From Tessaracoccus caeni (GTDB taxonomy: Bacteria > Actinomycetota > Actinomycetes > Propionibacteriales > Propionibacteriaceae): 64,000 bases of DNA. The first letter of the stretch is position 1, and each line of letters opens with the position of its first letter. The DNA lies in the NCBI RefSeq assembly GCF_029211185.1, contig NZ_JARGDO010000006.1:62001-126000 (forward strand), read 5' to 3'. A program made the translations under genes and the position numbers. The notes below the pieces were generated by a model, which did no database searches, had not been told where the DNA came from, and was given only the letters and a program-made list of their open reading frames with translations. This document shows, piece by piece, positions 25,034 through 34,099 of the stretch.

Positions 25034-26281
25034 GTGCGCCGAGGCCCTGCGGGCGTAGCCCCCCTGATACGTAAACTTCTCGCCGTGGCGACGGTTGCAG
25101 CCGTCAGCACGGCGGTTGGGGTGCTCACTTGGCCCGACGACGACTCCGATCTCGTGGCCGTGCCCGCGCCTCCGTCGGAGAGCCCGTCGCCGAAGCCCGA
25201 GCCCAGCATGGATGCCGGCATCATCGCCGCCCTCACGCACGACAACTTCGAGTACAGCTCGCTCCTGCCGGTCGGCCGGGGCGCCAATCAGGTGCGAGTG
25301 GGCCTGCCGACGGCGCCTGAGGTCAACGATGAGGACACCAACAAGCTGAACAAGCCGTCCACCATCGCCACCGCGTCGGTGGCCCCTGTGGATGCGACCA
25401 AGGGAACCTTGCTGTCGATGCCGCTCAACGGCAGGCAGACGTCGCAGTTCGGCATGCGCTTCCACCCGGTGCTGAAGGTATGGAAGCTGCACACCGGCCT
25501 CGACTTCGCGGCCCCTTGCGGCACGGCCGTCGGCGCCGTCGCTCCTGGCGAGGTGATCAGGACGGGATGGGCCGGCGGCAACGGCATCCAGGTGAAGGTC
25601 GATCACGGCAAGATCGCCGATCATCACGTGATCACCACCTACAACCACCTCTCCAGCGTCGGCGTGTCCGTCGGCCAGAAGGTGGACACGCATCAAGGCC
25701 TCGGCGAGGTGGGTTCCACCGGATACTCCACCGGCTGCCATCTGCACCTCGAGCTCATCGTCGACGGCGACTTCACCGACCCGCTGCCCTGGTTGAACGG
25801 TGATCCGGTGGTGGTGGACATCAACGCCATCACTCGTCGGACGCCGTCGCCGCGCCCGTCCGCGTCCCCCAGCTCGTCGGCGTCCCCCTCGCCCAGCCCG
25901 TCGCCGTCGCGCTCTGCATCCGCGTCACCGTCGCCTTCGCTGTCTCCCTCGGCTTCGGCCTCGAAGACGCCCAAGCCGTCGAAGACCCCCTCGCCGAAGC
26001 CCGGCACTCCGGAACCCTCGGGGACGCCGTCCCAGACGGTGTCTCCGTCGCCCAGCCCCGAGCCGTCGGAGTCCCCGAGCCCGTCGTCCGAGCCGAGCGA
26101 GAGCCCATCGGTCAGCGCGTCTGAGACGCCCTCCTCGGAGCCGACGGCCACCGAGACCGAGCCGGAGACGGAGTCCCCGAGCGAGTCCGAGCCCGAGAAC
26201 GATGAGCCGGCGCCGACCCTGTCGTCCGACGAGACCCTGAGCGTCCCCGAACCGACCGGCTCGTCCGAGGAAACCGACTAG
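25034..26281 (+). CDS. M23-family metallopeptidase with long Ser/Pro-rich tail
   Basis: A 415-residue protein from GTG 25034. A basic start and one hydrophobic segment (LLAVATVAAVSTAVGVL) suggest export or anchoring. The LytM/M23 domain spans about residues 130-255 and keeps the zinc ligands: His in FGMRFHPVL, Asp in HTGLDFAAP, and the HLHLE motif (about residue 238). It should cut peptidoglycan cross-links or regulate amidases. Residues ~270-415 are almost only Ser, Pro, Glu, Thr and Ala (SPSPSPSPSRSASASPSPS-like), probably an extended linker through the wall. No LPXTG motif is seen at the end. It occupies the position where gyrB would be expected. Confidence 0.88.
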   Translation: MRRGPAGVAPLIRKLLAVATVAAVSTAVGVLTWPDDDSDLVAVPAPPSESPSPKPEPSMDAGIIAALTHDNFEYSSLLPVGRGANQVRVGLPTAPEVNDEDTNKLNKPSTIATASVAPVDATKGTLLSMPLNGRQTSQFGMRFHPVLKVWKLHTGLDFAAPCGTAVGAVAPGEVIRTGWAGGNGIQVKVDHGKIADHHVITTYNHLSSVGVSVGQKVDTHQGLGEVGSTGYSTGCHLHLELIVDGDFTDPLPWLNGDPVVVDINAITRRTPSPRPSASPSSSASPSPSPSPSRSASASPSPSLSPSASASKTPKPSKTPSPKPGTPEPSGTPSQTVSPSPSPEPSESPSPSSEPSESPSVSASETPSSEPTATETEPETESPSESEPENDEPAPTLSSDETLSVPEPTGSSEETD

Positions 26282-26326
26282 TACTCTCTTCGTATCCGCC
26301 TGTCCCTGATCTCTTAGGTTGGATGC

Positions 26327-27880
26327 ATGTCGCAGCAGTTGATCCTGAGCCGTAGACGAGGCTGGATGGCCACCTGGGGCCGGATGGGTGCGGTGGCGGT
26401 GGCCATCGTCGCCCAGCTGGGCCTATATGTGTGGATCGTCCTGGCGTTGGCCGACTCCTCGCCGTGGGTGTACGCCTTCAGCCTGCTGTTGAGCGTCGTC
26501 GCGGTGTTGTGGATCGTCGCGACGCCGATGCCGCCGGAGTACAAGCTGGCCTGGGTGATCCCGATCTTGCTGGTGCCCGTGCTCGGCGGGGCGTTCTACC
26601 TGCTGTACGGCGCGCGTCGCTTCCGCGGAAAGGACCGCCAGCGCTTGGCCATCGCTCAGGCCGAGGCCACCAAGGCGCTCACGGCCGGACCGGCCCTACA
26701 GATCGCTGGTGGTCGGCTTCCGACCGACATGGCCAGGCAGACCCGCTACCTGACGACGGCCGGGTCGTTCCCGGTGTGCGACGCCACCAAAATGGAGTAC
26801 TTCGCGCTCGGAGATCACGCCTTTCCGCGCATGCTCGCCGACATGGAGAAGGCCGAGCGTTACATCCTCTTCGAGTACTTCATCGTCGCCGCCGGCGAGA
26901 TGTGGGACCAGATGTTCGACGTCATGCGGCGCAAAGCCGCCCAGGGCGTCGACGTGCGGGTGCTCTACGACGACCTCGGCTCCCACTTCGTGCTGCCTCG
27001 CGATTTCCACAAGAAGCTGCACGAGGCCGGCATCAAGGTGCAGGCCGTCAACCCGCTGGGCGTTCGGCTGCGGCTGCGCTACAACAACCGCAACCACCGC
27101 AAGATCCTGGTGATCGACGGCGTCGTCTCCTATACGGGCGGCATCAACATCGCCGACGAGTACATCAATGCCATCGTGAAGTTCGGGCACTGGAAGGACA
27201 CGGTGGTCCGGTTGGAGGGCCCGGCGACGTGGAGCTTCGTCGCCATGTTCCTGAGCGTGTGGAGCTTCGTCGACGAGACGGCCGACTACACCGACTTTAT
27301 GCCCGTCGGCGACACCCGGCAGGACGGCGATTGGGGCGTCGTGCAGCCCTTCGACGACTCGCCGTTCGACAACATCCCGGTGGGCGAGGAGGCCTACCTG
27401 GGCATGATCAACCGGGCGCGGCAGTACGTCGACATCTTCACGCCGTACCTGATCATCGACGCGCGGATGTTGGAGGGTCTGAAGCACGCCGCGATGTCGG
27501 GGATCCGGGTGCGCATCGTCACCCCGCACATCCCGGACAAGAAGCTCGTCTTCGAGGTGACCCGGGCCTACTACCATCCGCTCGTCGAGGCGGGCGTCGA
27601 GATCTACGAGTACACGCCGGGCTTCATGCACGCCAAGCAGATCGTCGTCGACGGCCGCTCCGGCATCATCGGCACGATCAACTTCGACTACCGCAGCTTC
27701 TTCCTGCACCAGGAGTGCGCGGTGTGGCTGTACGAGTCGCCGGTGCTGAAGGACATGCAGGACGACTTCGACGCCACCATCGCCGTGTCGCAGCGCGTCA
27801 CGCTGGAGGACTGCCTGGCGGTCCCGTGGTGGCGACACCTGGCGCGCGCGATCCTCAGCACCTTCGCGCCCTTGATGTAG
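26327..27880 (+). CDS. cls: cardiolipin synthase
   Basis: A 517-residue bacterial Cls of the two-HKD type. Two N-terminal membrane helices (about residues 20-42 and 48-66) and a third (76-95) are followed by two phospholipase D domains. The first HKD motif is HRKILVIDG (His257), the second HAKQIVVDG in the last quarter, each followed by a GG/GT and Asn as expected. It joins two phosphatidylglycerol molecules, or PG with PE, to form cardiolipin at the membrane. It stands alone; the sigma factor gene starts 84 bases downstream. Confidence 0.93.
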   Translation: MSQQLILSRRRGWMATWGRMGAVAVAIVAQLGLYVWIVLALADSSPWVYAFSLLLSVVAVLWIVATPMPPEYKLAWVIPILLVPVLGGAFYLLYGARRFRGKDRQRLAIAQAEATKALTAGPALQIAGGRLPTDMARQTRYLTTAGSFPVCDATKMEYFALGDHAFPRMLADMEKAERYILFEYFIVAAGEMWDQMFDVMRRKAAQGVDVRVLYDDLGSHFVLPRDFHKKLHEAGIKVQAVNPLGVRLRLRYNNRNHRKILVIDGVVSYTGGINIADEYINAIVKFGHWKDTVVRLEGPATWSFVAMFLSVWSFVDETADYTDFMPVGDTRQDGDWGVVQPFDDSPFDNIPVGEEAYLGMINRARQYVDIFTPYLIIDARMLEGLKHAAMSGIRVRIVTPHIPDKKLVFEVTRAYYHPLVEAGVEIYEYTPGFMHAKQIVVDGRSGIIGTINFDYRSFFLHQECAVWLYESPVLKDMQDDFDATIAVSQRVTLEDCLAVPWWRHLARAILSTFAPLM

Positions 27881-27964
27881 CGCGCATCGAGACCGGCGAG
27901 ACCGATCCGGTTCCGCTGGCAACCCGTCGGCGGGGTCGTGGCGTGTACCGGTCAGGAGGTGACC

Positions 27965-28489
27965 ATGAGCGAACAGCAGGCCGAGCGGGCGCGAGGCTTC
28001 GACGCCTTCCTGAGGGCGCGTGCCGGACGGCTCTGGCGGACGGCCTGGCTGCTCACCGGCGACTCGCAGCACGCCGAGGATCTGGTGCAGACCGCGCTCA
28101 TCAAGACCTACGGGCGCTATGGCGCCATGAACGACGACGATCACTACGAGGCCTACGTCCGTAAGACCATTCACCGGACCTTCGTGTCGTGGTGGCGCAA
28201 GCGGAGCTGGCGGTCGGAGGCGCCGTCCCCCGACACGATGAAGGAGACCGAGGCGACGTCGGCGAGGATCGGGAGTCCCGACCTCAGCCTCGACGTGGCC
28301 CGCGCCCTCGCCGAGCTGCCGCGAATGCAGCGCAGCGTCATGGTGCTGAGGTTCTACGAGGACCGTTCGGTGGCTGAGGTGGCCGAGCTGCTCGGCATCT
28401 CCCAGGGCACCGTCAAGTCGTACTCCCACCGCGCCTGTGAGTCGCTGCGCGGATCGCTGCATCTCGTTCCCCAGGAGGTGGAATCATGA
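27965..28489 (+). CDS. ECF sigma factor, SigE family
   Basis: A 174-residue sigma factor. The ATG at 27965 has an excellent ribosome site (AGGAGGTGACC). Region 2 reads FDAFLRARAGRLWRTAWLLTGDSQHAEDLVQTALIKTY, and region 4 has MQRSVMVLRFYEDRSVAEVAELLGISQGTVKSYSHRA. This is the 'SigE family' (SIG-like group common in actinomycetes), which directs RNA polymerase to a small regulon. The next gene overlaps it by four bases and encodes a membrane protein, the usual arrangement of a sigma factor with a regulatory partner, although no classic zinc anti-sigma motif is visible there. Confidence 0.92.
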   Translation: MSEQQAERARGFDAFLRARAGRLWRTAWLLTGDSQHAEDLVQTALIKTYGRYGAMNDDDHYEAYVRKTIHRTFVSWWRKRSWRSEAPSPDTMKETEATSARIGSPDLSLDVARALAELPRMQRSVMVLRFYEDRSVAEVAELLGISQGTVKSYSHRACESLRGSLHLVPQEVES

Positions 28490-29580
28490 CCGAGAAGGAC
28501 ATCTCGACGATCCTCGAGCACGCCGTCCCCGTGGAACCAGGCCTGACTGGTCTCGGCGATCGGGTTCGCGACGGCCACCGCCGGCGTCGGATGGTGCGCG
28601 CCGGGGTGGTGGTCGTCGGCGCGCTCGCGCTGGGCGTTCCCGTGGCGCTGAACCTGGTTCCGGGACTGGGCGGCCCCACCGTGTTCGCCACGCCGTCGGC
28701 CACCGACGTTCCCTCGGGCGTGCCGTCGGCCGATGTCGATCTCTCCACCGACCGTGTCGTCAGCGAGGTGTGTGAGCAGTACTCCGGCACCGTGAGCGGG
28801 TTCCCCGACGCGAGGATCCCGGACGGCGTGACGAGAATCTACCTCTGCGGGCGTCCGGACGACTTCCTCATCGATGGTCCCCTGATCTACGGAGCGCCGG
28901 AGCCGATCGTCGGCGACCTCTCCGGGCTGGTGGACCTGGTCAACGATCAGCCGGCTCGCGAGCCGATGGATCCCCTCCCCTCCGGATGCCCGTCGGGGGG
29001 CGAGACCGTGTCCAATCTTCCGTACACGGCGGTCTTCGAGTACCCGGACGGGACGCGGCTCGCGGCCAGTTCGACCAGCGGACCGTGCAGCGAGCTGATC
29101 ACCGACCGCAAAACTCTCACCAGAGGCGACGGAGGGGCCTTCTTCCTCGCCGCGCTCGAGGCACTCCACGTGCAGCGTCAGGACGGCGACTACGGCTACG
29201 TCGGCGACGATGATCTGTGCATGGAGGCGTCGTCGATCGTGTCGCGCTCGATGTACGACGTGGTGCGCGGCGCCGCCTGCACGACCGAGTCCGACGACTC
29301 CTCCCCGGCCCACCGCCGGGTGGTGCTGCCGGACGCCTTGGTGGCGCGGATCCGCGACGAGGCCGTGGCCACCGCGGACCTTCCTCCGAACGACGGGCGT
29401 GGCTTCCCGCTGGCGACGCAGACCCTGGTGCTGCAGAGCGCGCACGGGGATCCGATGACGATGTATCGCTGGCCCGACGGCAGCTTCTCCTACTGGGAGG
29501 ACGATTCCCTGCTGGTCTGGACGCCGTCCGCTCAGCTGGCAGCCGAGATCGCCGACGTGTTCGAGGGCCTGGGAGGCTGA
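28486..29580 (+). CDS. membrane-anchored extracytoplasmic protein coupled to SigE
   Basis: A 364-residue protein of unknown function. About 35 cytoplasmic residues with an arginine cluster (RDGHRRRRMVRAG) precede one hydrophobic segment (VVVVGALALGVPVALNLV, about 40-58); the remaining ~300 residues should be outside. The outer part has pairs of cysteines (VCEQYSG, YLCGRPDD, SGCPSGG, GPCSE, DLCMEAS, AACTTE), suggesting disulfides. The ATGA overlap with the sigma gene implies balanced production. Similar proteins accompany SigE-family factors and may act as anti-sigma or sensor, which is inference. Confidence 0.75.
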   Translation: MTEKDISTILEHAVPVEPGLTGLGDRVRDGHRRRRMVRAGVVVVGALALGVPVALNLVPGLGGPTVFATPSATDVPSGVPSADVDLSTDRVVSEVCEQYSGTVSGFPDARIPDGVTRIYLCGRPDDFLIDGPLIYGAPEPIVGDLSGLVDLVNDQPAREPMDPLPSGCPSGGETVSNLPYTAVFEYPDGTRLAASSTSGPCSELITDRKTLTRGDGGAFFLAALEALHVQRQDGDYGYVGDDDLCMEASSIVSRSMYDVVRGAACTTESDDSSPAHRRVVLPDALVARIRDEAVATADLPPNDGRGFPLATQTLVLQSAHGDPMTMYRWPDGSFSYWEDDSLLVWTPSAQLAAEIADVFEGLGG

Positions 29581-29594
29581 CGAACGGACCGGCC

Positions 29595-30260
29595 TCAGAG
29601 GTGCAGTCGTTTGGCCAGCTCGTGGCGCATCTCTGCGCCGCGCGTGGCCAGGAGGAGCGCCAAGGAGAGCACGCTGAGGACGGCGCAGATCGTCGACGGG
29701 AGGGCCACAGTCACCCAGTCGAGGAGCAGGAAGACGATGGGAACCAGGCCGAGCAGCACCGCCAGGCCGGTGTAGAGGACGTGCTCGCCCACCTCGATGC
29801 GCATCGCCCACACCGCGATCTGCAAGGCGACGATGGAGGAGGCGCAGACGATCGGCACCGCAAAGGTCACCGACCAGCCGTGCCACCCCGTCAGGTAGTC
29901 CCAGTACAGGCACACCAGGCCGACGAGCACCACCAGGTACACCGTCGACTTCGCGATGTTGCGGCGTTTGCGGATCGCCATCAACGCCACCAGCCACATG
30001 GAGCTGACGCCCAGCCAGACCGATCGGGCCACCCCGATCCCGCCGAGCCCACGAGCGAACAGCAGCTGCGCCACGAAGGATCCGACGATCACCACGATCG
30101 ACGCGATGAACAGCAGCCTCAGCACACGGCGTCGCGAGAACCGGAGGGGCACCGTCGGGAGCGGACTGGGCGATGGCGTGCCCGAGACCTCGACGCCGCA
30201 CAGCGGACATCGCTTCCAGTCGCCTTCGATGTCGACGAGGCAATCCGTGCAGCGCCTCAT
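29595..30260 (-). CDS. DUF6320-like zinc-ribbon membrane protein
   Basis: A 221-residue protein. An N-terminal zinc ribbon (CTDCLVDIEGDWKRCPLCG: two CxxC pairs) is followed by a Pro/Ser linker and six to seven hydrophobic segments from about residue 48 onward. From memory this is the DUF6320 type, whose genes often travel with an alpha/beta hydrolase and a condensation-domain acyltransferase. Exactly those two genes lie upstream with overlapping starts and stops. The function is unknown; a membrane partner in an acyl-transfer system is a reasonable guess. Confidence 0.7.
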   Translation of the reverse strand: MRRCTDCLVDIEGDWKRCPLCGVEVSGTPSPSPLPTVPLRFSRRRVLRLLFIASIVVIVGSFVAQLLFARGLGGIGVARSVWLGVSSMWLVALMAIRKRRNIAKSTVYLVVLVGLVCLYWDYLTGWHGWSVTFAVPIVCASSIVALQIAVWAMRIEVGEHVLYTGLAVLLGLVPIVFLLLDWVTVALPSTICAVLSVLSLALLLATRGAEMRHELAKRLHL

Positions 30261-31678
30261 GGCGTGGCCCCCGCGAGTTCCTCCTCGGTCACCCGCGTGG
30301 CGGCGACCGACACCTCGACCCCCTGGGTGGTGAGGATCCGCGCGAACTCCTTGATGTGGGCGGTGTCCGTGAACGGCGACGTGAAACTGATGGTGAGCAG
30401 GCCGGCGTGGGAGATGGCGCAGAACTGCGGGCGCACGGCCGAGACGTGGAACAGCATCCGGCCCACGTGGGACTCGGCCGGCTCGGGCAGGCGCACGACG
30501 CCGAGGTTGGAGATCGCGACGGTCAGTCCCCGGTTGGTGCCCCAGTTCACCGTCGCGAGGATGGCGTCCTTGAACGGCCGCGGCAGGATGCGCAGCGCCG
30601 GCATCCTCTCGAGTCGGATGAAACGCCGCAGCTTCTTCTCCAGCGCGTCAGGGGTGACCTTTTCGCGGAGCTGGGTCTCCAGTTCGCGGCAGATGGAGCC
30701 GAAGTCGTCGGCGCCCGTGCCGTAGGTGTGTTCCACCCGAACGGTGGCGAAGAAGTTGCGCGCCGAGGTCGACGGGAAGAACTGGCGCAGGTTCACCGGC
30801 ACGGATGCCGTGAATGTGCGCCGGTCGCCGAGATCGCCCGAGGAACGGCGCACGGACTCGAAGAACACCGCGAGCAAATACATCGTCAGCGAGACGCCCT
30901 CTGCCTTGGCCAGGGCGAGCACCTCCTTCGCCGGCAGCGTGAACTCGACCATCCGCGGCCGGTTGTCCGGCGTTCGTGTACCGGTCACCCGGAACACCTT
31001 GCGCGGGCTCTGGTGGTACTCGTGGAGAGGGACGTCGTCGTCCGCTGTCGAGGTGTTTCCTGGGTCGATCCGGAGCGCCGGGGCGACGGCCGCGCCGCTG
31101 AAGACGGAATGCTCGGCGCTGGTGTCGGCATGGCGACGGCTGAGTTCTCGTCGGCGCCGCCGGAAGTAGTGGCCGAAGCTGTCGTCGGTCAGGCCGTGGG
31201 TGGGCTTGGCATCGGCGTCCGTGCGGGCGGGCGTCTGAGGGGTGGTCGACGTCGAACCGTCGAGTCGCCGGGTGACGTATTCCTCGACCAGATCGGTGAG
31301 GAACCACAGCGCTCCCGTTCCGTCTGACAAGGCATGAAACACCTCGAGCACGATCCGCCGCCGGTGGTACACGACCCGAAACAGCAGCTCCACCCGATCC
31401 GGATGGTAGATCGGGGCGCTGGTGTACTGGTCCTCGGGGCCGACGACGGGGCGTAGGTCGCTGTCCTGCAGGTAGTGCCAGAACACGCCGCGGCGCAGCA
31501 CCGCGTGATAGAGCGGGTAACGCGCGTAGGTGGTGTCGAGGGCGTCTTGAAGGACGATCGGGTCGACGTCGTGATCGAGCTCGGCGGTCAGCCGGAACAC
31601 CTTGGGGTCGGCGTCGGTGCGCGCGGCCAGGAAGATGTTCGACGCGTTGTCGAGTCGCACCCAGGCGCGGCGGGTCAC
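30257..31678 (-). CDS. condensation-domain-like acyltransferase
   Basis: A 473-residue protein of the chloramphenicol-acetyltransferase-like/condensation superfamily. The active-site HxxxDG variant is seen in FHALSDGTGALWFL (about residue 114), and the second half has a conserved-looking MTIS/SNLG region (VAISNLGVVRLPE) and an SFTSPFTDT end. Relatives are annotated as alcohol acetyltransferases or PapA-like enzymes that move acyl groups onto hydroxyls. The GTG start overlaps the hydrolase stop and its own stop overlaps the DUF6320 gene, giving a tightly coupled three-gene operon. Substrate unknown. Confidence 0.75.
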   Translation of the reverse strand: MTRRAWVRLDNASNIFLAARTDADPKVFRLTAELDHDVDPIVLQDALDTTYARYPLYHAVLRRGVFWHYLQDSDLRPVVGPEDQYTSAPIYHPDRVELLFRVVYHRRRIVLEVFHALSDGTGALWFLTDLVEEYVTRRLDGSTSTTPQTPARTDADAKPTHGLTDDSFGHYFRRRRRELSRRHADTSAEHSVFSGAAVAPALRIDPGNTSTADDDVPLHEYHQSPRKVFRVTGTRTPDNRPRMVEFTLPAKEVLALAKAEGVSLTMYLLAVFFESVRRSSGDLGDRRTFTASVPVNLRQFFPSTSARNFFATVRVEHTYGTGADDFGSICRELETQLREKVTPDALEKKLRRFIRLERMPALRILPRPFKDAILATVNWGTNRGLTVAISNLGVVRLPEPAESHVGRMLFHVSAVRPQFCAISHAGLLTISFTSPFTDTAHIKEFARILTTQGVEVSVAATRVTEEELAGATP

Positions 31679-32622
31679 GTCGGCTCCTCGGTGGCAGGGG
31701 CTCCGTCGAGGAAGGCGTTGATCACCTCATAAGCCTCGCGAAGGGGGCGGGCGAACCGCGGGAGGGTGATGAAACCGTGCAGCGCGCCGTCCACGCGGTG
31801 GATGCGCACGTCGTTGCCGGCGTCGGTGAGGGCCTGTCCGTAGGCCTCGCCCTCGTCGCGCAGCAGGTCCAGTTCTGCGGTGATCACCAGGGTGCTCGGC
31901 TGGTTCGAAAGATCGGTGGCCACCAGGGGCGCGACGAGACGGTCGCGGCGCTGCCCGGGGTCGGGCACGTAGAGGTCCATGTAGTCCTGGACCTCGGTGT
32001 TGGTGAGTCGGTAGTCGTCGCCGAGGCTGCGCACTGAGGCGAACGGCGAGGTTTCCGGATCGTGGTCCCAATGCGTCACCGGATACAGCAGGATCTGGCG
32101 GCTCGGCACGCGGTGACCCCGCTCGTGAAGGTGAAGGGAGACCGCAGCTGCGAGGTTTCCACCGGCGGAGTCACCCACCAAGACGATCTTGTCCGCGTCG
32201 ACGACGCCCGCTCGCCGGGGATTCTCAAGCAGGAGCCGGGTGGCGCGGTAGCAGTCCTCGAAGCCGGCCGGGAACGGGTGCTCCGGCGCCAGGCGGTAGT
32301 CGACGGAGATCACAGCGCGCCCGGTGAGCTCCGCCATGGCGATGCAGGCCGGCGTGTAGCTCTCGATGTCGCCGGTCACCCAGCCGCCGCCGTGGAAGAA
32401 CACGAGCACGTCGTCACTGCGGCGCTCTTTGGGGCCGAAGACGCGCACCGGGATCTCGTGGTCGCCGTCGTCGGACATGATCTTCCAGTCCAGCGCCTGG
32501 TAGCGGGGCGTGGGAAGGCTGGCCAGCTGACGCTGCAGGCGCCGGACCTTCTCGTAGTCCTCCCGCATGTTCACCCGGGGTGCGGCGAACAGGCGCAGCA
32601 CTGCCCGGAACAGCCGGTTCAT
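31675..32622 (-). CDS. alpha/beta hydrolase, hormone-sensitive-lipase family
   Basis: About 315 residues from ATG 32622. The oxyanion motif is FFHGGGWVTGD, the nucleophile elbow VLVGDSAGGNLAAA, with the acid in TAELDLLRDEG and the His in VDGALHGFITLPR, so the catalytic triad is complete. This family hydrolyses short-chain esters. It is the first gene of an operon with a condensation-type acyltransferase and a DUF6320 membrane protein; hydrolase and transferase may act on the same ester. Upstream DNA (32623-32852) is shared with the divergent LD-carboxypeptidase and contains a 12-bp hairpin. Confidence 0.88.
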   Translation of the reverse strand: MNRLFRAVLRLFAAPRVNMREDYEKVRRLQRQLASLPTPRYQALDWKIMSDDGDHEIPVRVFGPKERRSDDVLVFFHGGGWVTGDIESYTPACIAMAELTGRAVISVDYRLAPEHPFPAGFEDCYRATRLLLENPRRAGVVDADKIVLVGDSAGGNLAAAVSLHLHERGHRVPSRQILLYPVTHWDHDPETSPFASVRSLGDDYRLTNTEVQDYMDLYVPDPGQRRDRLVAPLVATDLSNQPSTLVITAELDLLRDEGEAYGQALTDAGNDVRIHRVDGALHGFITLPRFARPLREAYEVINAFLDGAPATEEPT

Positions 32623-32751
32623 CGGCCGGCCGACGTGTCGAGGGACGGGTTCATTTCCCCAGCCTAAAGGCTTGCTGGCTCTGATAGTCGGATGACGTGG
32701 TTGATGACGAGAATCCGTGGCGCCCCCCACTACGGGGCTCATCTCAAACCA

Positions 32752-32778
32752 GGAAAATCGGCCAATGGCCGATTTTCC
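32752..32778. promoter_or_regulatory. perfect inverted repeat in divergent promoter region
   Basis: GGAAAATCGGCC and GGCCGATTTTCC are perfect 12-base arms around AAT. A further half-copy (AATCGGCCA) occurs at about 32795. It lies between divergent genes, so it is more likely an operator than a terminator. A related stretch (CGATTTTCGGCCAT) occurs at about 62682. Confidence 0.45.
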
Positions 32779-32852
32779 GGTGTCTATTGCCGAGAATCGG
32801 CCACTGTTTCGGGTAGCGGTCCTGAGCCGATGGCTGCCGATAGTGTTTCGTC

Positions 32853-33875
32853 ATGGAACTGCGCTTCCCTCAGCCGCTCACGGAAGGCTCGCTCGTCGGC
32901 GTGACCAGCCCGTCCTCAGGGGTGTCCGGGGCTCTTCAGCCGCGACTCGACGTGGCTGTCAGCGCCGTGGAGGACCGTGGATTCGCCGTCACGGTGGGCG
33001 AGTGCATGAACGGCGACCGGCATGTCAGCGGTCCGGCTGCCCAGCGTGCCGCCGAGTTCCAGAACATGCTTCTTGATCCCGAGATCAGAGCGGTCATCCC
33101 TCCGTGGGGTGGCGAGACCTGCATCGACCTGATGCCGCTGCTCGATTGGGATGCTATCGCTGGGGCCGAGCCGACCTGGGTGATCGGCTACTCCGACATC
33201 TCCACCCTGCTCGCGCCCCTGACCTTGCGTGCGGGATGGGCAACGATCCATGGCAACAACCTCATGGACACGCCCTACCGGACCCCGTCCGGCCTCGTCG
33301 ACTGGCTGGACATCGCCTCTCTGCCCGTGGGGTCTTCGTTCGCGCAGACCTCCCCGGGTGCGCATCGGCGCGGCTTCGTCGACTACGTCGAATACCCCGA
33401 CGTCAACGCCTACGAACTGGAGACGCCATCCCGGTGGCATCGTCTCGACGCGCCGGGGGAGGAACTCATCGCGACGGGACGCCTGATCGGCGGCTGCATC
33501 GACACGATCGCCTACCTCGCCGGGACGCCGTTCCTTGATACGGCCGTGCTTCGCGGCGGGGGCGATGATCTGCTCGTCTACGTCGAGGCCGCCAGTGAGA
33601 ACGCGGGGTGCATCGCACGCTCACTTCATGGAATGCGACTGAGCGGTTTCTTCGACGGCGCTGCCGCGGTCCTCGTCGGTCGCACCTATGCCCCCGATCT
33701 GAACGACCTCACCCAGCAGGAGGCCGTGCTCGATGCGTTGTTGCCGCTGGGGGTCCCGATCCTGGCCGGCGTGGACTGCGGGCACTGGGCGCCGTACATG
33801 CCGCTCGTCAACGGTGCGTTGGCGACCGTCGAACACAACGCGCGGTCCAGCGTCATCACCCAGACCCTCGCCTGA
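32853..33875 (+). CDS. LD-carboxypeptidase family protein (S66, MccF-like)
   Basis: A 340-residue S66 serine peptidase. The N-terminal GVTSPSSGVSG starts the first subdomain, WGGETCIDLMPLLDW and VIGYSDISTLLAPL (nucleophile Ser in GYSD) mark the core, IGGCIDTIAYLAGTPF the middle, and the catalytic Glu/His pair is likely in LLVYVEAASEN and DCGHWAPYMPL. The extended middle loop resembles MccF, which inactivates microcin C-type peptides, rather than cytoplasmic LdcA. No signal peptide. It could recycle tetrapeptides or give self-immunity; which is not decidable here. Confidence 0.85.
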   Translation: MELRFPQPLTEGSLVGVTSPSSGVSGALQPRLDVAVSAVEDRGFAVTVGECMNGDRHVSGPAAQRAAEFQNMLLDPEIRAVIPPWGGETCIDLMPLLDWDAIAGAEPTWVIGYSDISTLLAPLTLRAGWATIHGNNLMDTPYRTPSGLVDWLDIASLPVGSSFAQTSPGAHRRGFVDYVEYPDVNAYELETPSRWHRLDAPGEELIATGRLIGGCIDTIAYLAGTPFLDTAVLRGGGDDLLVYVEAASENAGCIARSLHGMRLSGFFDGAAAVLVGRTYAPDLNDLTQQEAVLDALLPLGVPILAGVDCGHWAPYMPLVNGALATVEHNARSSVITQTLA

Positions 33876-34099
33876 CGCACCGTCAGGCGTTGTCGGATCC
33901 GTCACGGAGTCGCCAGAACGGTCCAGTCAGGACAATGTGTGGTCACGGTGCCAAGTCTCGCCGGCCGCTCGCCAGCGGTCCAGTGACCTCGCCGACCTCT
34001 CCATTCGTCACAGTCGACACCTCAATCCACGACAGGCGAGCGCCGGCAGACCGTTGCACGACGGGAGCACGGCGAGAGCGCAACGGCGAGTTGAAGGGA

